A stretch of 64,000 nucleotides of DNA, taken from assembly GCF_900186465.1 (NCBI RefSeq), contig NZ_LT891959.1:372001-436000 (forward strand). The letters run 5' to 3'. Shown in pieces: positions 27,434 to 37,534 of this stretch; position 1 is the stretch's first letter, and every line of letters starts with the position of its first letter. Made by a program: the position numbers and the translations under genes. Under the pieces are notes generated by a model. It was not told where the DNA came from. It did no database searches and worked only from the letters and a program-made list of their open reading frames with translations. The DNA comes from Centipeda felix (GTDB lineage Bacteria > Bacillota > Negativicutes > Selenomonadales > Selenomonadaceae).

Positions 27434-28768
27434 CTACGAACGAAGTGCCAGATTGATCAGGAAGGCAATCGAGACGAGATACATGATCCAGCTGACCTTT
27501 TTATACTGCCCCGCACAGAGCTTCATGACCGTGTAGCTGATAAAGCCGAAGGCAAAGCCATTGGCGATACTCGACGTGAGCGGCATCATGATGATCGTAA
27601 GGAAGACGGGCAGAGCATTCGTGAAATCGGAGAAGTCAATCTTTCCGACCTCGGACATGAGCAGCGCTCCGACTAGGATGAGGGCAGGCGCGGTAGCAAA
27701 TGCCGGCACGAGCCCGATCAGCGGCGTAAAGAGCAGCGCCGCCAGGAAGAGTACGCCCGCCGCAACGGCGGTCAGCCCCGTCCGTCCACCGGCGGCAATA
27801 CCAGCCGCGCTCTCGATGTAGGAGGTGACCGTCGACGTACCGAATATGGCGGAGACCATCGTCCCGACTGCATCCGTGGTCAGTGCCTTGTCGATGTTCT
27901 CGATGTGTCCGTCGGGGCGCACCATCTTTGCCTTTGTCGTCAGACCGATCAATGTGCCCATATTATCGAATAGTTCCACCACGGTGAACGTGAAGATAAT
28001 CGAAACGAGGCCGTAGTGCCATGCGCCTGCGAGATCGAGCTGCCCGAACGTCTCCCCCATGTGCGGGAGCGAGGTGCTCACGATATCCGTGATTCCCTTC
28101 GGTGCCGGCGTCATCCCGAGGATCATGGCGAGGATGGTCGTCACAAAGATGCCGATGAGGATCGAGCCATGCACGTTGCGCGCCATCAGCGCCGCCGTGA
28201 GGAGCAGACCGAAGAGAGAGAGTAGTGTCGTCGGCGCGGTGACGTGACCAAGGGAGACATAGGTCGCAGAGTTCTCGACGATCAGCCCCGTCCCCTTCAG
28301 CCCGATGAACGCAATAAAGAGTCCGATGCCCACGCTGATGGCGTATTTCAGGTCACGCGGGACAGCATTGATGATCGACTGTCGGATTCCGCTAACCGTC
28401 AAAATCAGGAAGAGTACGCCCGAGAAGAACACGGCACCGAGCGCTACAGTCCAGTGCAGTCCGAGAACGCCGCAGACATAGTAGGCAAAGAACGCATTCA
28501 GCCCCATGCCCGGTGCGAGCGCGACGGGATAGTTCGCAAAAATGCCCATGGCGAGCGACGCGAGTGCCGCGATCCAGATCGTCGAGGCAATCGCCGCCTC
28601 CTTCGGGATACCGGCGTCCGCAAGTATATTTGGATTGACAAAGAGAATATACGCCATGGCAATGAACGTCGTCATGCCCGCGAGTAATTCCGTGCGCACG
28701 GTCGAGCCCTTTTCCCGCACTTTAAAAAATCGTTCGGCAAAGGACGGCGGCGTGCTCTGCATCTTCAT
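27434..28768 (-). CDS. Purine permease, NCS2 family (PbuG/GhxP type)
   Basis: 444 residues with about 12-14 membrane helices; a proton-coupled importer of hypoxanthine/guanine or adenine. Signatures: TELLAGMTTFIAMAYI, MGLNAFFAYYV, TFTVVELFDNMGTL and GTSTVTSYIESAAGIAAGGRTGLTA. The ATG follows GGAG by eight bases. A tRNA-Ser gene and a terminator lie directly upstream and leave no space for a separate promoter. No purine riboswitch was seen. Confidence 0.92.
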   Translation of the reverse strand: MKMQSTPPSFAERFFKVREKGSTVRTELLAGMTTFIAMAYILFVNPNILADAGIPKEAAIASTIWIAALASLAMGIFANYPVALAPGMGLNAFFAYYVCGVLGLHWTVALGAVFFSGVLFLILTVSGIRQSIINAVPRDLKYAISVGIGLFIAFIGLKGTGLIVENSATYVSLGHVTAPTTLLSLFGLLLTAALMARNVHGSILIGIFVTTILAMILGMTPAPKGITDIVSTSLPHMGETFGQLDLAGAWHYGLVSIIFTFTVVELFDNMGTLIGLTTKAKMVRPDGHIENIDKALTTDAVGTMVSAIFGTSTVTSYIESAAGIAAGGRTGLTAVAAGVLFLAALLFTPLIGLVPAFATAPALILVGALLMSEVGKIDFSDFTNALPVFLTIIMMPLTSSIANGFAFGFISYTVMKLCAGQYKKVSWIMYLVSIAFLINLALRS

Positions 28769-28787
28769 AGAAGCATCTCCTTAAATT

Positions 28788-28811
28788 AAAAAAACCCGAC
28801 GCAGACCGGGT
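28788..28811 (-). terminator. Terminator between tRNA-Ser and the purine permease
   Basis: Minus strand ACCCG, 8-base loop, CGGGT followed by seven T (28788-28794). The permease GGAG site is seven bases downstream. Confidence 0.7.
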
Positions 28812-28820
28812 AATAAAAAA

Positions 28821-28911
28821 TGGCGGAGTGGGAGAGATTCGAACTCTCGCAGCGGTTACCCACTCTAACGATTTAGCAAACCGTCCTCTTCAGCCTCTTG
28901 AGTACCACTCC
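28821..28911 (-). tRNA. tRNA-Ser (anticodon GCU)
   Basis: 91 bases. The acceptor stem GGAGTGG pairs with CCACTCC, followed by discriminator G and an encoded CCA. The anticodon arm is ACGGT-TTGCTAA-ATCGT with anticodon GCT, reading AGC/AGU. A long variable arm and a TTCGAAT T-loop are present, as expected for serine. It has its own consensus promoter just upstream. Confidence 0.95.
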
Positions 28912-28945
28912 ATATTCACTTCACGCTTTCTCTGCGACAGGTGTT

Positions 28946-28974
28946 ATATTAACAGATGGATTCACGCTTGTCAA
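28946..28974 (-). promoter_or_regulatory. tRNA-Ser promoter
   Basis: Minus strand TTGACA (28969-28974), 17 bp, TAATAT (28946-28951), about 35 bases before the mature tRNA 5' end. It may also serve the purine permease by read-through. Confidence 0.8.
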
Positions 28975-28977
28975 GAC

Positions 28978-29024
28978 AAAAATAAGGACTGCCATACAAA
29001 GCCGCAGGATTCCGTAGGCAGTCC
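28978..29024 (-). terminator. Terminator after the repeat protein gene
   Basis: Minus strand GGACTGCC / GGCAGTCC stem (28986-29024) with a 23-base loop, then TTATTTTT. Confidence 0.75.
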
Positions 29025-29040
29025 ATTATCATTTATCATT

Positions 29041-29688
29041 TTATGCTTTGATGTCGAGATTGCTTCCGACATGCTGTGGCGCACGCGGGCTGATTGCATA
29101 GGCCGCCTTTGCCTGCTCCATGCGCTGGCTCGTTGCCTGGGCGCCATACTGCTGTGCTTCACGAAGGGACTTCTGGAAGCGGCTCGTGCCCAGCATCGCA
29201 GGATCCATATTCTGCGCCGCCTGCTGCGTGGCGCGTGAAGTAACCTGCTCCGCCGTGCGGATAACCGTCCGCTGCGTCTGCTGGAACTCACTCGTCCCTG
29301 CCTTCGTGCCCGAACCGAACTTCGAGTCGCCTATAACCGCCTTGACCTCGTCCATCTTGGCCTGCGTCGCCTGGGCACCCATCTGCTGTGCCGAGCGGTT
29401 CGACTTCTGGAATGCACTCGTGCCCAGCATTGCAGGATCCATGTTCTGCGCAGCCTGATGTGTGGCGCGCGACGCGCTCTGCTCGCCCGTGCGGATGACG
29501 GTCCGCTGCGTTTGCTGGAACTCACTCGTCCCTGCCTTCGTGCTCGAACCGAACTTCGAGTCGCCTATAACCGCCTTAACCTCGTCCATCTTGGCCTGTG
29601 TCGCCCGACCACCAAGTTGATGGATTTCACGGTTTGACTGTTGGAAAAGACTTGAACCGAAGCCCCCTCCTATGGCTGATAGTGCCAT
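29041..29688 (-). CDS. Five-repeat helical protein beside flagellar hook genes, function unknown
   Basis: 215 residues built almost wholly of five units of 36-48 residues, each opening with G(T/S)SxFQ and containing xxRAT or xQAT. Units 1+2 and 3+4 form two copies of a 78-residue pair that are nearly identical even in DNA (234-bp offset), which points to recent tandem duplication. The sequence is rich in Gln, Ala, Thr and Ser, is probably helical, and has no signal peptide or membrane segment. The ATG follows GGAGGG. It lies downstream of flgD on the same strand, so a flagellum-linked role is possible but unproven. I do not recognise the family. Confidence 0.78.
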   Translation of the reverse strand: MALSAIGGGFGSSLFQQSNREIHQLGGRATQAKMDEVKAVIGDSKFGSSTKAGTSEFQQTQRTVIRTGEQSASRATHQAAQNMDPAMLGTSAFQKSNRSAQQMGAQATQAKMDEVKAVIGDSKFGSGTKAGTSEFQQTQRTVIRTAEQVTSRATQQAAQNMDPAMLGTSRFQKSLREAQQYGAQATSQRMEQAKAAYAISPRAPQHVGSNLDIKA

Positions 29689-29827
29689 ATTGGATCCCTC
29701 CATTTCCTCTCTGCATCCCATATTCCCTTGGGATATTACGTCCCCATTATAAGCGACGGATACGCATTATGCAACAAGAAAAGGGCGGTACGATACCGAT
29801 CTTTGGCCAACTGCCCTGTATTTCCGG

Positions 29828-30352
29828 TTACGTTGCTGAGGCTGTGACACGGCCGACGCGCACCACTTCAGAGATCTGCACCTTATGCGACTGTCCATTG
29901 ACATCGGCGATAATGCTCGGTGCACCGTCTGTGATGCTGACCCCGATGACCTTGCCTTCAAAGTTCTGCTTCGTTACAGCACCATCTTTTCCCTTCGTCT
30001 CTGTAATCCACTGGATTGGCTGTCCAATCATCGAACTGAGCTGTCCGATCAATACCGAAGAATCGATATTGTCAACAATCTTGCTGACCTTCTCCAGCCC
30101 CTTGGAGACATTCGTCATCTGCTCGAGCGCGGAGAACTGTGCCAGCTGCGAGAGATACTCCGCATTGTCCTGCGGATTAAGCGGATCCTGATAGCGCATC
30201 TGCGTTACGAGCAGCTGCAGGAACGCATCCTTGCCGAGAGCGCTGTTGTCCTTCTTTCCGGCCTTTGCCTGGTTCTGGGCCGCCTCATAGTCGGAGACCT
30301 TCTGGATGACGCCGCCGACATTGATGGTATTCAGTGGGTTTGTACTTGCCAC
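29828..30352 (-). CDS. flgD: Flagellar hook-capping protein FlgD
   Basis: Needed for hook assembly at the distal end of the rod. 174 residues. The conserved N-terminal block LGKDAFLQLLVTQMRYQDPLNP and NAEYLSQLAQFSALEQM identify it; the C-terminal part is short. GTG start at 30352 after AAGGAGG. It follows fliK by 20 bases. The next gene is not flgE, the usual follower, but the repeat protein 140 bases on. Confidence 0.92.
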   Translation of the reverse strand: MASTNPLNTINVGGVIQKVSDYEAAQNQAKAGKKDNSALGKDAFLQLLVTQMRYQDPLNPQDNAEYLSQLAQFSALEQMTNVSKGLEKVSKIVDNIDSSVLIGQLSSMIGQPIQWITETKGKDGAVTKQNFEGKVIGVSITDGAPSIIADVNGQSHKVQISEVVRVGRVTASAT

Positions 30353-30372
30353 TTTTTTTCCTCCTTACATGG

Positions 30373-32079
30373 TCAGACGCGATAGTCCACACCGTCTGCC
30401 GTTACGCCGCCAACGCTTTCCTGTATCGATGCGGGGGTAACGCCATCATCGACGATTTCCCCGTCGAGATAGTCGTCGGCATCACCGCGTGCGTAGACCT
30501 GTGTCTCACTGTGCCCTGCCTGATGCTGCTGCCATGCTTCCTGCCCTTGTCCCTGGGGCATCTGCCCATCGGCAAGTCCCGTATAGACGCCGACGCGATC
30601 CACCTTGATCCCCTGCGTGTTCAGCTCCTGCCGCAGCTGGACGAGCGAGTTCTCGATCACGCTGCGCACGTGGGCGTTGTCGCTGTGGAAGGACGCCTGT
30701 ACCGCACCGTCCGAGCCGACGGCAACACGCAGTGTCAGCTCGCCGAGATGCTCCGGCTTCAGGCGAATGATCATCTGCGTGTCGTTCAGGGTACGCAGAA
30801 GCCGTGCCTGCTCGACAATCTGACGCGGAATCTCGTAGTCGGTCTGCGGGCGCTGCGGCACTTCTGCGGCGGGTGCTGCCTGCTCCGTCTGGACGGGAGG
30901 CGTCCCCGTCTGCACAGAGGCCAGCTGAACGGGCGTCTCCGCCGTGCGCACTGTCGTCTCAAAGGAGACGTTCTCATGCGTCGGTGCTGGCTGGGGGATG
31001 CCGCTCTGCATCGGCTGCTGGTTCTGCTCCGCGTTTTCTCCGCTCATGTCACGCTGCATTGCATCGTGGCGCATCGTACGCTGTGCGAGAACATCGAGCG
31101 GGCTCGGTGCAGGCTGCGTTTCCTCGGTAAGATGCTCACCGACCAGCGCCGCCGCACTCTTCTCCCGCGGCAGAGTCTGTTGCTCCTGCATCGCGGAAAC
31201 GGCCGCTGCCTGTACCGCGGGCTGCTGCACAACCGTCGGCTGCTCCGCAGGTGCTGCGGGAACGGGGTCCTCCTGCACGACGAGCTGCGATACAGGGGTC
31301 TCATCCGTCACCGCGGCCGGTACCGTCGCTGCATCCTCCGCAGACGGCAATGCTGCTGCCTGAAGTGCCGCACGCAGCTGTGCGGGCATCGCCGCATCGA
31401 GCGCTGCGAGACGCGCCGCCGCAGCGGCAGGTGCATCCGTCTGTGCCAGCATGACAGCGGTATTCGCCGTCTCCTGCGTCAGCGGTTCACCGGCTAGGGC
31501 GCGGAGAAGCGCGTTTCCCTTCTCATCGGTCTGCGGCATCTGCTGCAGCAGATGCTCGACCGCCGTCTGCAGCTTCGTATCACGCAGCTGCTCAGCGGTC
31601 AGCCCATAGCGTTCGAGAATATCCGCCAGAGCCGGCGGCAACTCCCCCTCCGCCGGGGTGCTCTCCACGGGAACCTGCTCCACATCTGCCGGCAGGAGTG
31701 CTGTGAGCACGGTTGCCGCCACTGCGGAGGCTATGGCTGTGTCCTCGGCGGACACGTCCTTCAAGGCGTCGCTTTGCCCTTTTGCCGCAGGCATGGACGC
31801 TGTTTTTTTCACATCCTGTGCGTTCTGCGCCATCCCGTCCGTCCCCGTCGCCGCAGGCTTATCCTGTACGGCAGACAGCGAGGAATCACCGGTCTGGATC
31901 TTGGTCGCATCTGCACTCATACCCTTTTTCTGCAGTGCGCCCATCGTATCGCTGAACGTATTCTTCCCTGAGGTTGTCTGCGTACGACTGCCCGCCGCTG
32001 CGCTGCGCGCTCCCTGCACGCCCGCTGCCGTCGATGCGCCGTCCGTGGTCGATACCGCCATAAGATTTCCGGCATTCAT
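30373..32079 (-). CDS. fliK: Flagellar hook-length control protein FliK
   Basis: 568 residues. A long Ala/Gln/Pro/Thr-rich N-terminal ruler region of low complexity is followed by the conserved C-terminal Flg_hook domain at about residues 425-510. There RLKPEHLGELTLRVAVG and VIENSLVQLRQELNTQGI are the switch-domain signatures that signal FlhB to change substrate. The start follows GAAGAGG. It lies 48 bases behind radA on the same strand. Confidence 0.9.
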   Translation of the reverse strand: MNAGNLMAVSTTDGASTAAGVQGARSAAAGSRTQTTSGKNTFSDTMGALQKKGMSADATKIQTGDSSLSAVQDKPAATGTDGMAQNAQDVKKTASMPAAKGQSDALKDVSAEDTAIASAVAATVLTALLPADVEQVPVESTPAEGELPPALADILERYGLTAEQLRDTKLQTAVEHLLQQMPQTDEKGNALLRALAGEPLTQETANTAVMLAQTDAPAAAAARLAALDAAMPAQLRAALQAAALPSAEDAATVPAAVTDETPVSQLVVQEDPVPAAPAEQPTVVQQPAVQAAAVSAMQEQQTLPREKSAAALVGEHLTEETQPAPSPLDVLAQRTMRHDAMQRDMSGENAEQNQQPMQSGIPQPAPTHENVSFETTVRTAETPVQLASVQTGTPPVQTEQAAPAAEVPQRPQTDYEIPRQIVEQARLLRTLNDTQMIIRLKPEHLGELTLRVAVGSDGAVQASFHSDNAHVRSVIENSLVQLRQELNTQGIKVDRVGVYTGLADGQMPQGQGQEAWQQHQAGHSETQVYARGDADDYLDGEIVDDGVTPASIQESVGGVTADGVDYRV

Positions 32080-32127
32080 CTACACATCACCTCTTCAATC
32101 TCTTTATCGTGGAAATCTTATCTTTTC

Positions 32128-33501
32128 TTAAATATTTTTTGGCATCGCACACTTTAAGGCATCGCCAATCGTCTCTGCACCGAAGAGTTCCATCCCTGCG
32201 AACTTGCCTTTTAGCTGACGGTAGTTCTTCATGGGGATCACGGCGGCGTGAAAACCAAGCCGCTGCGCCTCGATGATTCTCTGCTCCGCCTGTGAGACGG
32301 CGCGCACCTCCCCTGAAAGCCCCACCTCGCCGCAGACGACCATCTGCGGGCGCGGCAGACGTCCTGCAAAGCTCGATGCCATGGCAACACAGAGGGCAAG
32401 ATCCGCCGCCGGCTCATCGAGACGGATACCGCCCGCGACTTTCACATAGACGTCCGCGGCGCCGATCGACAGACGTACGCGCTTTTCGAGGACGGCGAGC
32501 AGCAGCTGGATCCGCTTGACATCCACGGAGTCCGCCGTACGACGCGGCGGCTGATAGGGTGTCGGGGCGACCAGCGCCTGCACCTCGACGAGCAGAGGAC
32601 GCGTCCCCTCCACCGTCGGCACAATGACCGAGCCGCTCTCGGGGGCGCGCTCGGAGAGAAACAGCTTCGACGCATCGGGGACATCGACCAGTCCGACATC
32701 CCGCATTTCAAAGAGCCCCAGCTCGTTCGTGCTGCCAAAGCGATTTTTTACGGCGCGCAGTACGCGATACTCCGCATTTCGCTCTCCCTCAAAATAGAGC
32801 ACCGTATCGACGATATGCTCGAGGACACGCGGGCCCGCCAGGCTTCCCTCCTTCGTTACATGGCCGATGACAAAGACGGCAATCCCCGCCGTCTTTGCGA
32901 CGCGCATCAGCTCCATGGCGCACTCGCGCACCTGCGAGACGCTGCCGGGCGCACTCTCGATGTCGGGACGGTACATCGTCTGGATGGAGTCGATGATAAA
33001 GAGCGCGGGCTTAACATTTTCTACGTGTGCGCAGATTGCATCAAGATTCGTCTCGCTGACGACGAGCAGCTCATCGGCAACGGCCTGCAGACGATCGGCA
33101 CGCATGCGGATCTGCCGTGCGCTTTCCTCGCCCGTCACGTAGAGGACACGGCGTCCTGCCCGCGCTATATCCGCCGATGCGCGCAGGGTAAGGCTCGATT
33201 TCCCGACGCCGGGATCACCGACGACGAGCACCATCGCTCCCGGTATCACACCGCCGCCGAGAACGCGGTCGAGCTCCCCAGAGCCCGTCGAAAAGCGCGG
33301 CAGATCCTCTGCGCGGATCTCCGCAATCGGCTGCGGCGGCTCACCTGACGAGGCGGTACCGCGCCGCTCCTCCGCCGGCGGAGCAACGACCTCCTCCACC
33401 ATCGTATTCCATGCGCCGCAGCCCGGACATTTTCCCATCCATCGCGTATTGTCGTAGCCGCAGTTCTGACAAACGTACATCGTCTTTTTCTTCTTTGCCA
33501 T
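32128..33501 (-). CDS. radA: DNA repair protein RadA
   Basis: A branch-migration helicase-like RecA paralogue of about 457 residues. The zinc finger uses C11, C14, C25 and C28; Walker A is GDPGVGKSS, the RadA-specific motif KNRFGSTNELG is present, and a Lon-like C-terminal domain follows. The ATG at 33501 is preceded by GGAG. In Bacillus radA follows clpC directly; here a 444-base repeat-filled gap intervenes. disA, the usual next gene, is replaced by fliK. Confidence 0.95.
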   Translation of the reverse strand: MAKKKKTMYVCQNCGYDNTRWMGKCPGCGAWNTMVEEVVAPPAEERRGTASSGEPPQPIAEIRAEDLPRFSTGSGELDRVLGGGVIPGAMVLVVGDPGVGKSSLTLRASADIARAGRRVLYVTGEESARQIRMRADRLQAVADELLVVSETNLDAICAHVENVKPALFIIDSIQTMYRPDIESAPGSVSQVRECAMELMRVAKTAGIAVFVIGHVTKEGSLAGPRVLEHIVDTVLYFEGERNAEYRVLRAVKNRFGSTNELGLFEMRDVGLVDVPDASKLFLSERAPESGSVIVPTVEGTRPLLVEVQALVAPTPYQPPRRTADSVDVKRIQLLLAVLEKRVRLSIGAADVYVKVAGGIRLDEPAADLALCVAMASSFAGRLPRPQMVVCGEVGLSGEVRAVSQAEQRIIEAQRLGFHAAVIPMKNYRQLKGKFAGMELFGAETIGDALKCAMPKNI

Positions 33502-33945
33502 AAGATCTCCATCGAAAGAACACGAAAAAGGGACTGTTCCCCCCATCGCTCGCTATGCTCGCCACTTTTCCCGCAAGCGGGGGAAGCTACATGGCGTTAT
33601 CCCAGCCTTCCCCGTTATCACGGGGAGCGGTCAACGTCAGCCAATCACACATCGCTGTCGCTCGTGTTCTTGGGACGTTTTCCCATACGACCTGTTACCC
33701 AATCAGCTTCGTCTTGTGGACTTGCTTCTTGGACAGGTCAGCAAGGGGGACCGCGCAAGCGGTGGAAGGGGCACAAAGACGGGGCTGTTGCACGAAGTCC
33801 CTCGCTTCGTGCAACAGCCCCCATTCACCGCAGTAAAATCATTCGCCGCACTGACCGTGCGAGCCAGAACAGCGACCATGCGAAGTTGACGAGAAAGTCC
33901 CCCCAACATCCCATCCGCGAGTGCGGCGCAAGTACGTTGCGTCCC
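33502..33945. other. 444-base clpC-radA gap filled by repeat sequence
   Basis: No gene is seen. 33541-33821 is repeat family 2; 33822-33945 is unique sequence with no recognised feature. The radA ribosome site GGAG lies at the left edge. Confidence 0.6.
33541..33821 (-). repeat. Mosaic hairpin repeat, family 2, copy 2
   Basis: Read on the minus strand it starts with the perfect 17-base stem GGGGCTGTTGCACGAAG / CTTCGTGCAACAGCCCC (33781-33821). GTGCCCCTTCC, the block around CCCCGTGATAACGGGG, ATAACGCCATGTAGCTTCC and GTGGCGAGCATAGCGAGC follow. Copy 1 (7002-7148) has the same blocks in the same order without about 130 bases of the middle. Confidence 0.75.
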
Positions 33946-36450
33946 TCACGTTTCATGGCATGGTTCCTTCTTATTATTCTTCTTCGTCCGTCGATTGTGC
34001 GTCTTGTCCTTCTTCACGAAGTCCAATCCATCACCGAGCTTTCGCACGGAGATGACATCCCCCGCCGCAAAGTCACGGGCGAGCAAACGCTCTGCCAGTG
34101 CATCTTCGAGGTTCTTCTGGATGGCGCGCCGCAGCGGACGCGCGCCGAACTTGACATCCGTCCCCTTTGTGATGAGTACGCGCTTCGCCGACGGGCTGAC
34201 CTCCATGTTGATCTCCTGCTCCGCAAGACGCAGCTTCACATCGCGTAGGAGAATGTCCACAATCTTCGTCAGTTCCGGCTCACCGAGCGCATTGAATACA
34301 ATCATATCGTCCACGCGATTGAGGAACTCGGGGCGGAAGATCTGTCGCACCTCATCGAGGACGCGCTTTTTCGCCTGCTCCTCGTCAGATCCTGCCGTCC
34401 CGCCGACGGCAAAGCCGATGGTGCCGCGGGTCGAGCGCAGATGATCTGCCCCCGCATTCGAGGTCATGATGATGATGGTATTGCGGAAATCCGTAACGCG
34501 CCCCTGTCCGTCCGTCAGGCGGCCGTCCTCCAGTACCTGCAGCAGCATGTGGAAGACATCGGGGTGAGCTTTCTCCACCTCATCGAAGAGAATGATGGAA
34601 AAAGGCTTGCGCCGCACGGCGTCGGTCAGCTGGCCGCCCTCCTCGTAGCCGACATAGCCCGGAGGCGCGCCGACCAGACGTGCCGTCGTATGCTTTTCCA
34701 TGTATTCAGACATATCGAAGCGGATGATCGCATCCTCGGTGCCGAACACCGACTCAGCGAGTGCCCGCGCCAGTTCCGTCTTGCCGACGCCCGTCGCCCC
34801 GAGGAAGAGGAACGAGCCGATCGGACGACGCGGATCCTTGACACCGGCACGCGCGCGGCGGACAGCACGCGCCACGGCATGCACCGCTTCGTCCTGCCCG
34901 ATAACGCGGCGGCCGATCTGCGACTCAAGTGCCAACAGGCGGTCGGATTCCTTGACCGCGATGCGCTGCACGGGAATGCCCGTCCACTGAGCCACCACAG
35001 CCGCAATATCGTCCTCCGTCACGCGGATCTCCATGCGTGCATCCTCGCCCTTGCGGGATGCATCGAGCTTCGCGCGCAGATCCTTCTCGCGGTCGCGCAG
35101 GTGCGCTGCCGCCTCATAGTCCTGCTTACTGACAGCGGCATCCTTCTCCTTGACCACCCCTGCGATCTCACGGCGCAGGCCGACCAGACGATCCGTCCCG
35201 CCCGCACTCTTCATGCGCACATGGGAGGATGCCTCATCCATCAGATCAATCGCCTTGTCCGGCAGGAAGCGATCCGTCAGGTACCGCTTCGAGAGTCGCA
35301 CGGCCGCCGTAATCGCCGTATCCTCGATGCGCGCATGATGAAACTCCTCATAGCGACTGCGCAGACCGAAGAGAATCTGCTCCGCATCCGCAGCATCCGG
35401 CTCATCGACCGTCACCGACTGAAACCGCCGTGCGAGCGCGCTGTCTTTCGCAAAGTACTTCTTGTACTCGCTGAGCGTCGTTGCCCCGATAATCTGCATC
35501 TGACCGCGCGCAAGAGCGGGCTTCAGGATGTTTGCCGCATCGAGTGCGCCCTCGGCACCGCCCGCACGGATGAGCGTGTGAATCTCATCGATGAAGAGAA
35601 TGATGTTCTTCGCCTTGATGACATCATCCACCACATTTTTCAGACGCTCCTCAAACTCACCGCGGTACTTCGTACCCGCGACGAGTGCCGTCATCGACAG
35701 CGTCACAATGTGCTTGTCCTCAAGCAGAAAGGGCACCTCTCCGGCGGCAATGCGCCGTGCCAGTCCCTCGGCGATGGCCGTCTTGCCGACCCCCGCCTCA
35801 CCGAGCAGGAGCGGATTGTTTTTCGTCCGCCGTGCCAGAACCTGAATCACGCGATCAATCTCCGCCGTACGGCCAATCACGGGGTCAAGACTTCCTGCCC
35901 CGGCCGCTGCGGTCAGATCCGTGCCAAACTTTTTCAGTGAGGCGGGCAGCCCCTTGCGCGTGTCCTTGCCGCTCTTGCGGCGCGCGAATTTCTCTTTGAC
36001 CTCGTCCTCCGTGTCGTCCATCTTGGCACTCACCTCGCTCTGCAGAGCCTCGATATCGACGTCGAGATCCTCCAGTGTACGGACAGCCGTCCCCTCACCT
36101 TCGGAGAGCAGACTGAGCAAAATATGCTCCGTTGTCACGAAGGAGCGCGCTTCACGCGCCGTATCAATCGCCCCCTGCATGACGCGCTGTGCGCGCCGCG
36201 TGTAGTAGGGCGTCTCCTCTGGGGTCAGGACGTCTTGAAAACCGTCCCCCTCCCGAATCACCTGCTCTGCGCTGTCGTAGTCCACGCCGAATTTATCCAG
36301 CGTCTCGGCGGCAATCGTATCGCGCATGTGCAGAATACCGAGCAGCAGCTGGCCGGTACCGATATACCCCTTGCCGCGCCGCTGTGCAATATACTGCGAA
36401 AACTCCACGGCCTTAATCGCCGTCTGCGTAAAAAATTGACGGTAGTTCAA
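33946..36450 (-). CDS. clpC: ClpC, AAA+ unfoldase of the stress operon
   Basis: 834 residues. Double N-domain (1-145), D1 with Walker [10 protein letters not shown] and [11 protein letters not shown], a UVR/M-domain coil at about 425-465, and D2 with [11 protein letters not shown] and [12 protein letters not shown] Lys-rich tail ends the protein. It works with ClpP on proteins presented by adaptors such as McsB-arginylated substrates. It is the fourth gene of ctsR-mcsA-mcsB-clpC, 13 bases after mcsB. Confidence 0.96.
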   Translation of the reverse strand: MNYRQFFTQTAIKAVEFSQYIAQRRGKGYIGTGQLLLGILHMRDTIAAETLDKFGVDYDSAEQVIREGDGFQDVLTPEETPYYTRRAQRVMQGAIDTAREARSFVTTEHILLSLLSEGEGTAVRTLEDLDVDIEALQSEVSAKMDDTEDEVKEKFARRKSGKDTRKGLPASLKKFGTDLTAAAGAGSLDPVIGRTAEIDRVIQVLARRTKNNPLLLGEAGVGKTAIAEGLARRIAAGEVPFLLEDKHIVTLSMTALVAGTKYRGEFEERLKNVVDDVIKAKNIILFIDEIHTLIRAGGAEGALDAANILKPALARGQMQIIGATTLSEYKKYFAKDSALARRFQSVTVDEPDAADAEQILFGLRSRYEEFHHARIEDTAITAAVRLSKRYLTDRFLPDKAIDLMDEASSHVRMKSAGGTDRLVGLRREIAGVVKEKDAAVSKQDYEAAAHLRDREKDLRAKLDASRKGEDARMEIRVTEDDIAAVVAQWTGIPVQRIAVKESDRLLALESQIGRRVIGQDEAVHAVARAVRRARAGVKDPRRPIGSFLFLGATGVGKTELARALAESVFGTEDAIIRFDMSEYMEKHTTARLVGAPPGYVGYEEGGQLTDAVRRKPFSIILFDEVEKAHPDVFHMLLQVLEDGRLTDGQGRVTDFRNTIIIMTSNAGADHLRSTRGTIGFAVGGTAGSDEEQAKKRVLDEVRQIFRPEFLNRVDDMIVFNALGEPELTKIVDILLRDVKLRLAEQEINMEVSPSAKRVLITKGTDVKFGARPLRRAIQKNLEDALAERLLARDFAAGDVISVRKLGDGLDFVKKDKTHNRRTKKNNKKEPCHET

Positions 36451-36463
36451 GCTGTTCCCCTCC

Positions 36464-37534
36464 TTACCCCTGTGTTCTGTATCGATCTAAAATCGCGCGT
36501 ACACGCGCTGCGCGCATGCCAGCGATCTCCCCCGCGGACTGTTCCGCCCCGCCTGCCATATACCGAAGATAGGCATCGCGCGCCGCAACCATGATCTCAC
36601 CGTAGCAGTCCCCCGACACCCCGGTGATGATCCCACGGTCTATACCATAACGCACACGCGAGAGCAGGTCAAGTGTTTCCTCCTCTGTCAGTGACCTTGC
36701 ATACGAAAGAATTCCGAATGCACGCCAAACGCCGTCCTCAACACTGTCCTTTCCGACGTAGGAAAGTGCCTTGCGTGCACGCCGCTCATGTGCGGTGATC
36801 TCTCCCACGGCAGCGCGCAGGTTCTCGATGATCTCTGCCTCTGCATAACCAAGCGTGAGCTGATTGGAAATTTTATAGAGATGCGCGCCCTCACCGCCCC
36901 CATAAAGTGGCTGAACGGCAAGGCCGAGCTGTGGAAACGAATGACTGATGTTCTCGATGTTGCGCGTGTAGACCAGCCCCGGCAGATGAACGACGACCGA
37001 GGCGCGCAGTCCCGTGCCGAGGTTCGTCGGCTGCGCCGTCAGATAGCCCATGCGCTCATCAAAGGCAAGATCCAGCTTCGCCTCAATAAAGTCGTCCACC
37101 TTCGCCGCCGTGCGAAATGCCTGCGCAACGGACAGACCGGGCGTCATCACCTGTATCTTGAGATGATCGTCCTCATTGATGAGAATACTGATCCCCAGAT
37201 CGGCACTGATGTAGGCTGCGCGCTGCGGCTGCCCCGCAGCGAACTTCTCACTGATGAGCCGCTTCTCGATCAGCACCGCCCGCTCCACATCCGTCAGCGC
37301 ATCGACAGCGATGCGTTCAAACGGCTGCCCGAACGCCGTGCTGATATCCGCCAACGCCTCATCCAGGATGCGCCGTATCTCCGCCAGCTGAGCCTCGTCG
37401 GCACGCCCCGGAAACGGCAGGCGCAGGAGGTTGCGGGCAAGGCGTACGCGGCTCGAGAGCACGACATCGGCATCCTGTCCCCCCGCAGCAAACCACGGAA
37501 GCCGCTCCGCGCGCAGGAGATCCTCAAGCGCCAT
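36464..37534 (-). CDS. mcsB: Protein-arginine kinase McsB
   Basis: 356 residues of the phosphagen-kinase fold. It phosphorylates arginine side chains to mark proteins, including CtsR, for ClpCP. Visible motifs are VVLSSRVRLARNL, NEDDHLKIQVM (catalytic loop), LTAQPTNLGTGLRASVVVHL and the IGTGxR-like region. The ATG at 37534 follows GGAGGAG and lies inside the end of mcsA (overlap of 11 bases). Confidence 0.95.
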   Translation of the reverse strand: MALEDLLRAERLPWFAAGGQDADVVLSSRVRLARNLLRLPFPGRADEAQLAEIRRILDEALADISTAFGQPFERIAVDALTDVERAVLIEKRLISEKFAAGQPQRAAYISADLGISILINEDDHLKIQVMTPGLSVAQAFRTAAKVDDFIEAKLDLAFDERMGYLTAQPTNLGTGLRASVVVHLPGLVYTRNIENISHSFPQLGLAVQPLYGGGEGAHLYKISNQLTLGYAEAEIIENLRAAVGEITAHERRARKALSYVGKDSVEDGVWRAFGILSYARSLTEEETLDLLSRVRYGIDRGIITGVSGDCYGEIMVAARDAYLRYMAGGAEQSAGEIAGMRAARVRAILDRYRTQG

